64,000 nucleotides of DNA from Rhodanobacteraceae bacterium (GTDB lineage: Bacteria; Pseudomonadota; Gammaproteobacteria; Xanthomonadales; SZUA-5): NCBI GenBank assembly GCA_024234055.1, contig JACKOW010000005.1, positions 268,202 through 332,201 of the forward strand, given 5' to 3'. The translations under genes were made by a program, and so were the position numbers. Numbering within the stretch: position 1 is the first letter of the stretch; each line of letters opens with the position of its first letter. The notes under the pieces were generated by a model that saw only the letters and a list, made by a program, of their open reading frames with translations, did no database searches and was not told the DNA's origin. Below, piece by piece: positions 42,767 through 52,042 of the stretch.

Positions 42767-45621
42767 TCCGTCGCTATTCCACGATGGTCGGTCTGGCGCT
42801 GCTGCTGCTGACGTTGATTCTTGAGCTGGCGCTGGCGGCGAACTGGATCTGGATGGTGCAACCCCGCCTGGATGCCGAGGCCCGCCAGCAGGCCCAGGTG
42901 CTGGCGCAATCCCAGGCCATCTCGCTGGCGACGGCCCTGTCGGCGGACAGCCCAGGGGCGCGTTCCCGCCAGCTCAACGAAGTGCTCGACCAGTTGCTGC
43001 TGTTGCAGAGCCCGGAACGAGAAGCGCCGTTCTTTGTCGATGTTGCCCTTGAACTGGACTACGACGCGGTTGATGCGCCGGCCGGAAGCCTGGATCGGCG
43101 CCTGCAGACAGCCGTGGGCGCGAATTATCTGGTCGAGACCGAACTCTATGGGCGCCAGAGTGGAGAGTTGCTGGGCCTGGCACAGTTTCTCGTGGATGCC
43201 GAGTTCTTCTCCAGATTCAGCCGGGACATCCGCAGTCAACTGCTGGCGCAGGGTGTCTTCGTCGCCGCCCTGATGCTGCTGCTCGGCGGATTGCTGGTGA
43301 CGCTGCTCGGCACCCTGGAGCGCAACAATGCCCGCCGCCAGGCTGCCGAGCGGGCACTGGCGGCACGCGAACTCGAGTTCCGGCGTGAACTGGAGACGGC
43401 GCGCGATCAGGCCGAGGCTGCCAATCGCGCCAAGAGTCAGTTCCTGGCCAACATGAGTCACGAGATCCGCACCCCCATGAATGCCGTGATCGGCATGGCC
43501 ACGCTGCTGCTGCGCTCGCGTCTTGATGCTCGGCAGACCGGCATGTTACGCCAGCTCAATGCTTCGGCGCGGATGTTGCTGGGCGTGATCAATGACATCC
43601 TCGATCTGTCACGGATCGAGGCCGGAAAGCTGCGGATCGAGCGCAGCGAGTTTGATCTGGATGAAGTCCTGACCGACCTCGCCGCCGTGGTCGGCGAACG
43701 CGCCCGCAACCAGGGTCTGGACCTGCTGTTCCGAACCGCACCCGACGTGCCGACACAACTGGTCGGTGACCAGGCGCGACTGCAGCAACTGCTGGTCAAC
43801 CTGACTACCAACGCCCTGAAGTTCACCGAGCGTGGCGAAGTCATCGTTTCCATCCGTTGCCTGCAGACAAGCGCGTCGGCGGTCACGCTGCAATTCGAGG
43901 TGAGCGACAGCGGTATCGGCATCGATCCGCAGCAGTTGCCGCGATTGTTCGAGTCCTTCACCCAGATCGACGAGTCCAATACCCGCGCCCATGGCGGTGT
44001 GGGCCTGGGTCTGGCTATCTGCAAACGCCTGGTGGAGCTGATGGGCGGTGAGATAGGCGCCGACAGCACACCCGGGCAAGGCAGCCGGTTCTGGTTCACG
44101 GTTCCGCTGGGCATCGCTGCGGCGCGTCAGGCTGTGCGCGGCTCGGGGTTGGGTCTGCGCGCTCTGGTGGTGGACGACAATCCAGCCACTCGCGAGGTCT
44201 ACGGCAGCATGCTCGAGTCCTTCCGTTTCGACGTGTCCCGGGCCTCGACGGCGGAGCAGGCGCTGGATCTGATCGCGGCCTCGCCGCTGGCCTTCGACCT
44301 GATGGTCCTGGACTGGAAGTTGCCCGGCATCGACGGCATCGAAGCAGTACGGGTGCTCAAGCGCCGTGGCCTCGCCCTGCCGGCCACCGTCATGACCACC
44401 GCCCACTGCGGAGAAGCCTTGCAGGCCCAGGCCTACGAGGCCGGAATCGATGTGTTCCTGTGCAAGCCGATCAGTCCCTCCAGCCTCTTCGACGCCGCCC
44501 TGCAGGCCATGGGCCGGATTCCGTCGACGCGCAAGATGCGCGAGCCGGATCCAGCGACCGATGCCTTGCGTCTGGCACCTGGCAGTCGTGTGTTGCTGGT
44601 CGAGGACAACGAGATCAACCGCACGGTGGCCACGGAATTGCTGCTCGGCATGGGCGTGGAAGCCATCACCGCCAGCGACGGCGAGGACGCGTGGCGACAG
44701 ATTTCCAGTGCAAGCTTCGATCTGGTCCTAATGGACATCCAGATGCCCGGCATCGACGGCATCGAAGTCACCCGGCGAACCCGGCTGCTGCCTGGACCCG
44801 AGCGCCGCACGCCGATCGTGGCCTTGACCGCACACGCGATGCTCGGCGACCGGCAACGCTTCCTGGATGCGGGCATGGATGATTATCTGGCCAAGCCGAT
44901 CGAGGAACAGGAGCTGGCGCGGGTGCTCTTGCGCTGGCTGAAGACACTGCCATCCAGCCCAGGTCCGATGGCCAAAGAGCAGCCAGTGCCAGGCATCCCC
45001 GACCAGACCCGAGGACAGGCGCACTCGACGTCGCTACCGGAGATTGCCGGGGTCGATACGGCGCTGGCGCTGTCGCGGGTCAGCGGTCGCAGCGAATTGT
45101 TGCTGCGCCTTCTGCGCGAGTTCAAGGAACGCCACGGTGCAGCAGCTGCGCACGTCCGCGAGCTGATGGCGAGCCAGCAATGGGCCCAGATCCGCGGTCT
45201 GGCGCACAATCTCAAGGGCGTTGGCGCCACTCTGGGAATGACCCGCATTGCCGCCGCCGCAGGCGCACTGGAGCTCGGCGCCAGCGCCGAACAACTGTCG
45301 GCGACCATGCTGTTGGAATTCAGCGAGGCCCTGGACGAATTCTGCGCCGGCAAGCTGCCGGCGCTGGAACGGGCACCATCCGGGCCGGCACCGTCGGGTC
45401 AGGGGCGGCCATCACTGGAACCACTGAAGCAAGCACTCGCCGCCAATCGCATGCAGGCGGCAGACGAACTTGCGTCCCTGCGCGCACATCTGCCGAGTTC
45501 GGCAGGACCCACCCTGGATGCCATGCAGCAGGCCATCGAGCTGCTGGACTTCGACGCTGCAAGCGCACAACTGCCTTATCTCATCGCTACACTGGACTAC
45601 AGGGAGGCCGAAAAGCCGTGA
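42763..45621 (+). CDS. Hybrid sensor histidine kinase with two receivers and Hpt domain
   Basis: A 952-residue membrane kinase. An N-terminal TM, a periplasmic sensor region (about 35-160) and a second TM (FVAALMLLLGGLLVTLLG) are followed by a coiled coil and HisKA with FLANMSHEIRTPMNAVIG (His233). The ATPase domain shows NLTTNALKFTERG, DSGIGID and GLGLAICKRLVELM. The first receiver has LVVDDNP and LVLDWKLPG (Asp517), the second LLVEDNEINR and LMDIQMPGIDG (Asp658). The C-terminal Hpt domain has GLAHNLKGVGATLGM (His815). The build implies a His-Asp-His phosphorelay. It overlaps both neighbours (ATGA with the YfiR gene, GTGA with the cyclase), so the downstream REC-GGDEF protein is the natural relay target. 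Confidence 0.93.
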   Translation: MIRRYSTMVGLALLLLTLILELALAANWIWMVQPRLDAEARQQAQVLAQSQAISLATALSADSPGARSRQLNEVLDQLLLLQSPEREAPFFVDVALELDYDAVDAPAGSLDRRLQTAVGANYLVETELYGRQSGELLGLAQFLVDAEFFSRFSRDIRSQLLAQGVFVAALMLLLGGLLVTLLGTLERNNARRQAAERALAARELEFRRELETARDQAEAANRAKSQFLANMSHEIRTPMNAVIGMATLLLRSRLDARQTGMLRQLNASARMLLGVINDILDLSRIEAGKLRIERSEFDLDEVLTDLAAVVGERARNQGLDLLFRTAPDVPTQLVGDQARLQQLLVNLTTNALKFTERGEVIVSIRCLQTSASAVTLQFEVSDSGIGIDPQQLPRLFESFTQIDESNTRAHGGVGLGLAICKRLVELMGGEIGADSTPGQGSRFWFTVPLGIAAARQAVRGSGLGLRALVVDDNPATREVYGSMLESFRFDVSRASTAEQALDLIAASPLAFDLMVLDWKLPGIDGIEAVRVLKRRGLALPATVMTTAHCGEALQAQAYEAGIDVFLCKPISPSSLFDAALQAMGRIPSTRKMREPDPATDALRLAPGSRVLLVEDNEINRTVATELLLGMGVEAITASDGEDAWRQISSASFDLVLMDIQMPGIDGIEVTRRTRLLPGPERRTPIVALTAHAMLGDRQRFLDAGMDDYLAKPIEEQELARVLLRWLKTLPSSPGPMAKEQPVPGIPDQTRGQAHSTSLPEIAGVDTALALSRVSGRSELLLRLLREFKERHGAAAAHVRELMASQQWAQIRGLAHNLKGVGATLGMTRIAAAAGALELGASAEQLSATMLLEFSEALDEFCAGKLPALERAPSGPAPSGQGRPSLEPLKQALAANRMQAADELASLRAHLPSSAGPTLDAMQQAIELLDFDAASAQLPYLIATLDYREAEKP

Positions 45622-46586
45622 TTACCTTGATCACCGGAAAGCCCAAGGTTCTCATCATCGATGACGAGCGGGCCAACATCCAGGTTCTGGCCGCCGCGCT
45701 GCCGGGCATGGATCTGAGCTTCGCGACCACTGGCCCGAAAGCGCTGGACCTCGCCACTGCCAATCCGCCGGACCTGATCCTGCTCGATGTGGTGATGCCA
45801 GACATGGACGGCTTCGAAATCCTGCGCTGGCTGAAATCCGAGCCGCGCACCCAGCATGTGCCGGTGATCTTCGTCAGCGCGATGACCGATCTGGAAACCG
45901 AGGAGCGCGGCTTCGCACTGGGCGCGGTCGACTACATCGTCAAACCCATCAGCCCCGCCATCGTCCGCGCCCGCGCCCGGACTCATATCGAGCTCAAGCG
46001 CCAGCGCGATCTGCTGGAGGAACACGCGGCGATGGACGGCCTGACCGGGATCGCCAACCGACGGCGTTTCGACGAGGAAATCGCCCGACTCTGGCGGGCG
46101 GCGCAGCGCAACGGCGAAGCCTTGACGCTGATGATGATCGATGTCGATCACTTCAAGCGCTACAACGACCACTACGGGCACAGCCTGGGCGATGAGTGTC
46201 TGCGCCGCGTGGCAGCGGCACTGGATCGCCAGTTCAGCCGCGGCCATGACCTGACCGCCCGCTATGGCGGCGAAGAGTTCGCGCTGATCCTCTGCGGCGA
46301 GGACGCGGTGGCGCAGACGGCAAGGGCCTTGCAATCGGTGCGGCAACTGGAGATTCCGCACGCGGCGTCGCCCACCAGTGTCCACGTGACCATCAGCGTG
46401 GGCGCGGCCACGGTGATGCCGTCGCCGAGAGCGTCGGCCGCTGCCACCATCGCCGTCGCCGATGAAATGCTTTATGCCGCCAAGGCTGCAGGCCGGGATC
46501 GTGCCGAATGTCGCAACCTGGCCACTGGCGCAGTTCAGTCCGTGACCCACCCCGACTCACCGACACCAAAGGAGCCCTCGCCATGA
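45618..46586 (+). CDS. Response regulator diguanylate cyclase (REC-GGDEF)
   Basis: A 322-residue product from GTG 45618, which overlaps the kinase stop codon; the longer frame from 45180 lies inside the kinase gene and is rejected. The receiver has VLIIDDERANIQVL and ILLDVVMPDMDG (Asp57), and DYIVKPISP ends the domain. The GGDEF domain starts DGLTGIANRRRFDEEI and carries the active GGEEF at 217-221. The product-inhibition site RGHD is five residues before it (208-211), so it should make c-di-GMP and be feedback controlled. It overlaps the TonB receptor gene by ATGA. Confidence 0.95.
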   Translation: MITLITGKPKVLIIDDERANIQVLAAALPGMDLSFATTGPKALDLATANPPDLILLDVVMPDMDGFEILRWLKSEPRTQHVPVIFVSAMTDLETEERGFALGAVDYIVKPISPAIVRARARTHIELKRQRDLLEEHAAMDGLTGIANRRRFDEEIARLWRAAQRNGEALTLMMIDVDHFKRYNDHYGHSLGDECLRRVAAALDRQFSRGHDLTARYGGEEFALILCGEDAVAQTARALQSVRQLEIPHAASPTSVHVTISVGAATVMPSPRASAAATIAVADEMLYAAKAAGRDRAECRNLATGAVQSVTHPDSPTPKEPSP

Positions 46587-48487
46587 CGCTGTCCGCCCCT
46601 GCCTTGGGCTGCTGGCTGACCTTGATGCTGCCTGCGCTCGCTTCGGCCCAGACTGACGACAACGACGACGACGCCGAGCTGGCCAGCCTGATGGCCATGC
46701 TGGACACGGAAACGGCGATCGTGACCAAGACCCGCATGAATCGGGATTTCGTCCCGGGCATGGTCACGGTGCTGGATGGCTCGCGACTGCGCGCCGAGGG
46801 CAACCGCACCGTGTGGGAAGCCATGGCCCAGATCCCAGGGGTTCAGATCGAGCTCGATATCCGCGGTAATCCCACCGTGACCGCGCGCGGCATCAACTTT
46901 CCGTTCAACTCCGGCAGTATCCAGATCCTGCTGAACGGTTTCCCGATCGGGCGCGAGGATGTGGGCCGTAATGGCGGCGTACTCTACTTGCCCACCTCCC
47001 ATGTCGAACGAATCGAGTTCGTCCGCGGACCGGGTTCAGTGCTGTACGGCGACTTCGCCTTTCAGGGGCTGCTCAACATCATCACTCGCCAATCCGGGCA
47101 GTCGCTGTCGGCAGGCAGCGACAGTCACGGCGCGCGCTATGGCCACTGGCTGCAGGCTGGCAAGCTTGGCGAGTGGAATTACAGCGCCAGCCTGGCCGGA
47201 CTGGCGACCGATTCGGCGGTGCTGGCGAAAGGTCGCAACGCTGGCGAACGCCAACGCAGCGGCGTGGTGCAGGTCAGTCACGGCGGCTTTTCGCTGCTTG
47301 GGCAGGGTCAGGCACGTCAGCTTGACCCGATCGTTGGCCCTCCGGGCGACAACGGCTATGAGGACCAGGCCTGGACCCTGGCAACCCGTTACGAACGTGA
47401 GCTCGGATCGGGCTGGAGCTTGATCGCCCGCGGCCAGTACCTGGACAACTATCTGTTCGTCGGGGGTGCGCGGACGGCGCAGGGTGGGCTGAACCAGGTC
47501 TTCGACGGAACCGAATGGCGCGGCGCCGCCGAATTGTCCTATGAGGGCTGGAATGGCCATCAATGGTTGATCGGGATCGAAAAGCTGCAAGGCGATATCG
47601 ACCGCGCCACCTTCGTGGACGGCATCCCGGGACCCGGACAGCCACCGCCGCGGCTGGTGGTCGTCACCGGTGAAAAGCGCCGGGTATTCAGCGCTTATCT
47701 GCAGGATCAATTTGAAATTACGCAGGATCTCAGACTGACGCTGGGCCTGCGCCACGACGACAACGGCGACGTAGGCCGGCGGACCACGCCGCGCGGATCG
47801 CTGGTCTGGCAGCTCGCCGACGGGCACGTACTCAAGGCCCAGTATGCGGAAGGCTACCGGGCTCCGACCTTCTTCGAACTGTATCGCGGTGACGGCTCGA
47901 TTCGCGATCTTGGTTTCGAGACCAACCGCACCGTCGAACTCAGCTACATCTATCGGCGCCCGAACCACACGCTGCGCACCACCTGGTTTCGCAGCCGCAT
48001 CACGGACATGGTATTCCGCGACTCGGTGGCTGGAGACTTCTTCAACAATTCCCGGGCAAGATCCGAAGGTCTGGAGCTGGAATGGAGCCAGCAGCTCGGC
48101 AATGCACTGAGCCTGGACGCCGTGCTCTCGTACATCACGGCCGAAGACACCCGCCGCTCGGACCTGAGCCTTCGATCCATAGGCACCACGCCGAACTGGT
48201 TGAGCAACGTGGCGCTGACCTGGAAGGCCGGCGAGCGCAGCACGCTCGGCATGAGCTGGAATCACGTCGGCGAACGACCGGCTTCAACCATCGGCGACGG
48301 CGCCTACGACCGCCTGGACCTGTCAGCGACGATAGAGCGCATCATGCACCCGGATCTGGACCTGCGTCTGGGCGTTGACAACGCTCTGAACGCGCGCACC
48401 GTGCAGTTCAATACCAATCCCGTTGGCGTCACGACCTCTCTGTTCCAGGACCGGATCTGGTGGGCAGAGCTGACCTGGCGTTATTGA
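46583..48487 (+). CDS. TonB-dependent outer-membrane receptor
   Basis: A 634-residue exported protein from ATG 46583 (AAGGAG upstream) with signal peptide MTLSAPALGCWLTLMLPALASA. The plug domain contains VTVLDGSRLRAEGNRTVWEAMAQIPGVQI, TARGINFPFNSGSIQILLNGFPI and ERIEFVRGPGSVLYGDFAFQGLLNIITR; the C-terminal barrel ends in the aromatic RIWWAELTWRY. It overlaps the cyclase gene as ATGA. That is unusual for a receptor and suggests it supplies or senses the signal handled by the YfiR-kinase-cyclase proteins. The ligand is unknown. Confidence 0.92.
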   Translation: MTLSAPALGCWLTLMLPALASAQTDDNDDDAELASLMAMLDTETAIVTKTRMNRDFVPGMVTVLDGSRLRAEGNRTVWEAMAQIPGVQIELDIRGNPTVTARGINFPFNSGSIQILLNGFPIGREDVGRNGGVLYLPTSHVERIEFVRGPGSVLYGDFAFQGLLNIITRQSGQSLSAGSDSHGARYGHWLQAGKLGEWNYSASLAGLATDSAVLAKGRNAGERQRSGVVQVSHGGFSLLGQGQARQLDPIVGPPGDNGYEDQAWTLATRYERELGSGWSLIARGQYLDNYLFVGGARTAQGGLNQVFDGTEWRGAAELSYEGWNGHQWLIGIEKLQGDIDRATFVDGIPGPGQPPPRLVVVTGEKRRVFSAYLQDQFEITQDLRLTLGLRHDDNGDVGRRTTPRGSLVWQLADGHVLKAQYAEGYRAPTFFELYRGDGSIRDLGFETNRTVELSYIYRRPNHTLRTTWFRSRITDMVFRDSVAGDFFNNSRARSEGLELEWSQQLGNALSLDAVLSYITAEDTRRSDLSLRSIGTTPNWLSNVALTWKAGERSTLGMSWNHVGERPASTIGDGAYDRLDLSATIERIMHPDLDLRLGVDNALNARTVQFNTNPVGVTTSLFQDRIWWAELTWRY

Positions 48488-48678
48488 GGTCAACGGGGGG
48501 CGGAGCTGGCCCGGGTTGGCATTGACAGGCCCTGAGCTGTCCGAACCTGTCGCCGCAGGCGTTCCGCCCTTCTTGGTCATTGAGCCGTGCCGAACCGATA
48601 TCGGTGGCTCCCGATAGCGCCCTGCCGCGAGGCCCGTTCCCTCACCTCTGCACGCCGCGGAATGAGAGACTGTAGCCC

Positions 48679-49392
48679 ATGAGCGAATCCGAAGCCGTCT
48701 TCAGTGCCCGGGGTCTGACCAAGGTCTACCGCACCGGCGAAGTCGAGATCCATGCCCTGCGCGGCGTTGATCTGGATCTGTACGCCGGTGAATTCGTGGT
48801 GCTGCTGGGGCCTTCGGGCAGCGGCAAGTCGACGCTGCTGAACATCCTCGGCGGCCTCGATGTGCCCAGCGCCGGCAGTGTGCGCTATCGCGATCACGAC
48901 CTCTCCAGCGCCGACGAAGACGCGCTGACCCGCTTTCGCCGTGAGCACGTCGGCTTCGTGTTCCAGTTCTATAACCTCATTCCCAGCTTGACCGCCCGCG
49001 AGAACGTCGAGGTGGTCACCGAAATCGCCAGCAACCCCATGCGCGCCGGAGATGCCCTGGCGCTGGTCGGCCTCGGCGATCGTCTCGATGCCTTTCCGGC
49101 GCAGCTTTCCGGCGGTCAGCAGCAGCGCGTGGCCATCGCCCGTGCCATCGCCAAGCAGCCCGAAGTGCTGCTCTGCGACGAGCCCACCGGCGCACTCGAT
49201 TCGGAAACCGGCACCCAGGTGCTGACAGCCCTGTCAGACGTCAACCAGCGCCTGGGCACCACCACCGTGGTCATCACCCACAACGCCGGCATTGCCGCCA
49301 TGGCCCATCGCGTGATCCGGCTGTCGGATGGGCGGATCGTGAGCGTGGAGGTGAATGACGAGCGCAGGTCGGCCGGGGAGATCAGTTGGTGA
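48679..49392 (+). CDS. ABC transporter ATP-binding protein (LolD/MacB type)
   Basis: A 237-residue ATPase with Walker A GPSGSGKST, signature FPAQLSGGQQQRVAIARAIA, Walker B VLLCDEPTGALDSETG and the typical family segment YRTGEVEIHALRGVDLDLYAGEFVVLLG. It belongs to the MacB/LolD/FtsE class that pairs with FtsX-type permeases, as the downstream gene confirms. About 190 bases separate it from the TonB receptor, so it likely has its own promoter. Confidence 0.94.
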   Translation: MSESEAVFSARGLTKVYRTGEVEIHALRGVDLDLYAGEFVVLLGPSGSGKSTLLNILGGLDVPSAGSVRYRDHDLSSADEDALTRFRREHVGFVFQFYNLIPSLTARENVEVVTEIASNPMRAGDALALVGLGDRLDAFPAQLSGGQQQRVAIARAIAKQPEVLLCDEPTGALDSETGTQVLTALSDVNQRLGTTTVVITHNAGIAAMAHRVIRLSDGRIVSVEVNDERRSAGEISW

Positions 49393-49399
49393 AAGAGCG

Positions 49400-49466
49400 G
49401 TCAAAGGTGAAACGTAAAACGTCAATCAGGGCGCGCTCCGTTGACGTTTTACGTTTTACGTTTGAC
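49400..49466. repeat. Stem-loop made of AAACGTAAAACGT words between ABC genes
   Basis: GGTGAAACGTAAAACGTCAA on the left is inverted against TTGACGTTTTACGTTTTACG on the right. The right arm consists of ACGTTTT heptamers. It lies between the ATPase and permease genes and would form a long hairpin in their mRNA. Confidence 0.75.
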
Positions 49467-49501
49467 CCTGCTTGCCAGATCGGCGCCCGCGCCCGCACGA
49501 C

Positions 49502-51865
49502 ATGGCCGCGCTGAACCGCAAACTCCTCCGCGACCTCTGGCACGTCAAGAGCCAGGTGCTGGCGATCGTGCTGGTGATGGCCAGTGGCATCGCCACCTTT
49601 CTGATGTCGATCTCGAATCTGGATTCGCTGACCGCCACACGCGAGCGCTTCTACCTGGAGTACCGCTTCGCCGATGTCTTTGCCACGCTGAAACGGGCGC
49701 CGCTGAGTGTGGGCGCTGATATCGCGGAGATCGACGGCGTCGGTGCGGTCGAGCTGTCGATCCAGGCGCCGATGCGGATCCGGCTCGAAGGCTTTGCCGA
49801 CCCGGTGCGCGGCACACTGATCTCGTTGCCTGATACCGGAGCTAAACAGCTGAATCGACTGTACCTGCGTGCCGGGCGCATGCCTGAACCGTATGCGCAG
49901 AACGAGATCGTGCTGGGCGAGGCCTTTGCCACCGCGCACGGGCTCCATCCCGGCGATCAGCTAAGCGGCGTGGTGGGCGGGCGCATCGAGGACTACCAGA
50001 TCGTCGGTATCGCGATCTCGCCCGAATACGTCTATCAGATCCAGGCCGGCGCGGCCTTTCCGGACTTCGAACGCTATGCCATCGCCTGGATCAGCCGGCG
50101 TGCGCTGGAAGCCGCCTATGGCATGGATGGGGCCTTCAACAGCGTAGCCCTGGCACTGGCGCCGGATGCGCATACCGAGCGGGTGATCGAGCGACTCGAT
50201 CCCATCCTCGAAGACTATGGCGGATTGGGTGCTATTGGTCGGGTCGATCAGCTCAGCCACAAGTTCCTGTCAGCCGAGTTCGACCAGCTGAAGACCATGG
50301 CCACGGTGTTCCCGGCGGTGTTCATGTCGGTGGCAGCCTTTCTGCTCAACGTCGTCTTCAGCCGACTGATCAGCACCCAGCGTGACCAGATCGCCATCCT
50401 CAAGGCTTTCGGCTACAGCCACGCCGCCATCGGCTGGCACTATGTCTCGATGGTCGGCGTGGTGATCGCGCTGGGCTCGGCCGTGGGCATCGCCGGTGGG
50501 ATCTGGCTGGGACGGGCGCTCGGCCTGCTTTACATGAGTTTCTATCGTTTCCCCTATCTGGATTTCGTGCTGTCACCGACCGCAGTGGCCGCCGCCATCG
50601 GCATCTCGCTGGCCGCGGCCTTGTCCGGGGCCGCCTTTGCCCTGATTCGCGCTGCGCGACTGCCACCGGCCGAAGCCATGCGTCCAGAAGCGCCTCCGCG
50701 TTATCGCAACTCGGTACTGGAACGAGTATTGCCCAGGCGCTGGCTGGATCAGCCCACGCGCATGATCTTGAGGCAGCTCTCGCGGCGACCCGCCAAGGCC
50801 GTGTTCACGGTGCTGGGCATTGCGCTGGCCGGCGGCGTACTGACCATCGGCATGTTCCAGCAGGATGCCTTGAACTTCATGGTGGATCAGCAGTTCGCAT
50901 TGGCCCAGCGCAACGATCTGTCGGTGAGTTTCGTTGAACCAGAAGGCTATGACGCACTGGCAGAAATTCGCACGCTGCCGGGCGTGATTGCGGTAGAGGG
51001 TGTGCGCGACGTCGGTGTGCGCCTGCGCGCGGGGCCACGCAGCGTGCTCACCGGCCTGCAGGGTCTCGGCAACGACTCCAGCCTCAAGCGGGTACTCGAT
51101 GTCCGATCCAAACCGCAAGCCTTGCCGACCGGTGGACTGCTGCTCACCGAATATCTGGCGCAGATGCTGAACGTGCGTCGCGGCGATCGGATCGAAGTCG
51201 AAGAACTTCAGGGTGCGCGCCGGCATTTCTCGGTGCCCGTGGATGGGACCGTGCGGGAGTTCATCGGCATCAATGCCTACATGGAACTGGATGCGCTGAA
51301 CACCCTGCTCGGCGAAGGTGAGCGCGTCAGCAGCGCGCTGCTGCAGATCGATCCACCCTACGTCGATGAGGTCTACCGGCTGCTGGAAGATCGTCCCGGG
51401 GTAGCGGCCGTCGGCTCGCGCAAGGCCGCCATCCAGAACTTCTACCAGACCATGGCCGAGTCGCTGCTGACCTTCACCTTCATCGCCACGCTGCTCGCCG
51501 GCCTGATCGCCTTTGGCGTGCTCTACAACACCGCCCGCATTGCCCTGGGTGAACGCGGTCGTGAACTGGCTTCCTTGCGCGTGCTCGGTTTCACCCGCGG
51601 CGAAGTGGCCTACATCCTGGTCGGCGAACTGGCGCTGCTCACTTTTGCCGCCATCCCGGTCGGCTGGGTGGTCGGCGCCGGATTGGTGCAGGTGATCGTG
51701 CGCGGCCTGCAAACCGAGCTCTATCGGGTACCGGCCTATCTGTCGACCGAAACCCTGGCCAGCGCCACGGTCGTGGTGCTGCTCGCCGCGCTGATCTCGG
51801 CGCTGATCGTGATTCATCGCGTGCGCCAACTGGACCTGGTGGAGGTGTTGAAGACGCGGGAGTAA
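49502..51865 (+). CDS. FtsX-type ABC transporter permease (two FtsX domains)
   Basis: A 787-residue inner-membrane protein from ATG 49502. LLRDLWHVKSQVLAIVLVMASGIATFLMS is the first TM, followed by a large periplasmic domain. Three TMs of the first FtsX domain follow (TVFPAVFMSVAAFLLNVVFSRLISTQRDQIAILKAFGYSHAAIGWHY...). After a second TM and periplasmic domain comes the second FtsX domain (LLTFTFIATLLAGLIAFGVLYNTARIALGERGRELASLRVLGFTRGEVAYIL...). The ends VHRVRQLDLVEVLKTRE match family members. With the upstream ATPase it forms an exporter or mechanotransmission complex; no adaptor (HlyD) gene is adjacent. Confidence 0.93.
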   Translation: MAALNRKLLRDLWHVKSQVLAIVLVMASGIATFLMSISNLDSLTATRERFYLEYRFADVFATLKRAPLSVGADIAEIDGVGAVELSIQAPMRIRLEGFADPVRGTLISLPDTGAKQLNRLYLRAGRMPEPYAQNEIVLGEAFATAHGLHPGDQLSGVVGGRIEDYQIVGIAISPEYVYQIQAGAAFPDFERYAIAWISRRALEAAYGMDGAFNSVALALAPDAHTERVIERLDPILEDYGGLGAIGRVDQLSHKFLSAEFDQLKTMATVFPAVFMSVAAFLLNVVFSRLISTQRDQIAILKAFGYSHAAIGWHYVSMVGVVIALGSAVGIAGGIWLGRALGLLYMSFYRFPYLDFVLSPTAVAAAIGISLAAALSGAAFALIRAARLPPAEAMRPEAPPRYRNSVLERVLPRRWLDQPTRMILRQLSRRPAKAVFTVLGIALAGGVLTIGMFQQDALNFMVDQQFALAQRNDLSVSFVEPEGYDALAEIRTLPGVIAVEGVRDVGVRLRAGPRSVLTGLQGLGNDSSLKRVLDVRSKPQALPTGGLLLTEYLAQMLNVRRGDRIEVEELQGARRHFSVPVDGTVREFIGINAYMELDALNTLLGEGERVSSALLQIDPPYVDEVYRLLEDRPGVAAVGSRKAAIQNFYQTMAESLLTFTFIATLLAGLIAFGVLYNTARIALGERGRELASLRVLGFTRGEVAYILVGELALLTFAAIPVGWVVGAGLVQVIVRGLQTELYRVPAYLSTETLASATVVVLLAALISALIVIHRVRQLDLVEVLKTRE

Positions 51866-52042
51866 AGCCCAGGCTGCATCCGGGGTGCTCAATGCCTTGT
51901 GCCGGTTGTTGCAGCAGCCATACCTCAGGTTGCAGACATCATCAGGACAAACATCGCGCAACCTCAGGCACAGCAGGCCCGAACATCAAGGACGAGGATC
52001 GACTCCGGCGACCAACCAGGTCGCGATCCACGGAGATGAGCC

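Noticed and set aside
45180..45617. N-terminal extension of the REC-GGDEF gene
   Set aside because: It lies entirely inside the kinase gene in another phase; GTG 45618 overlapping the kinase stop is the sensible start.
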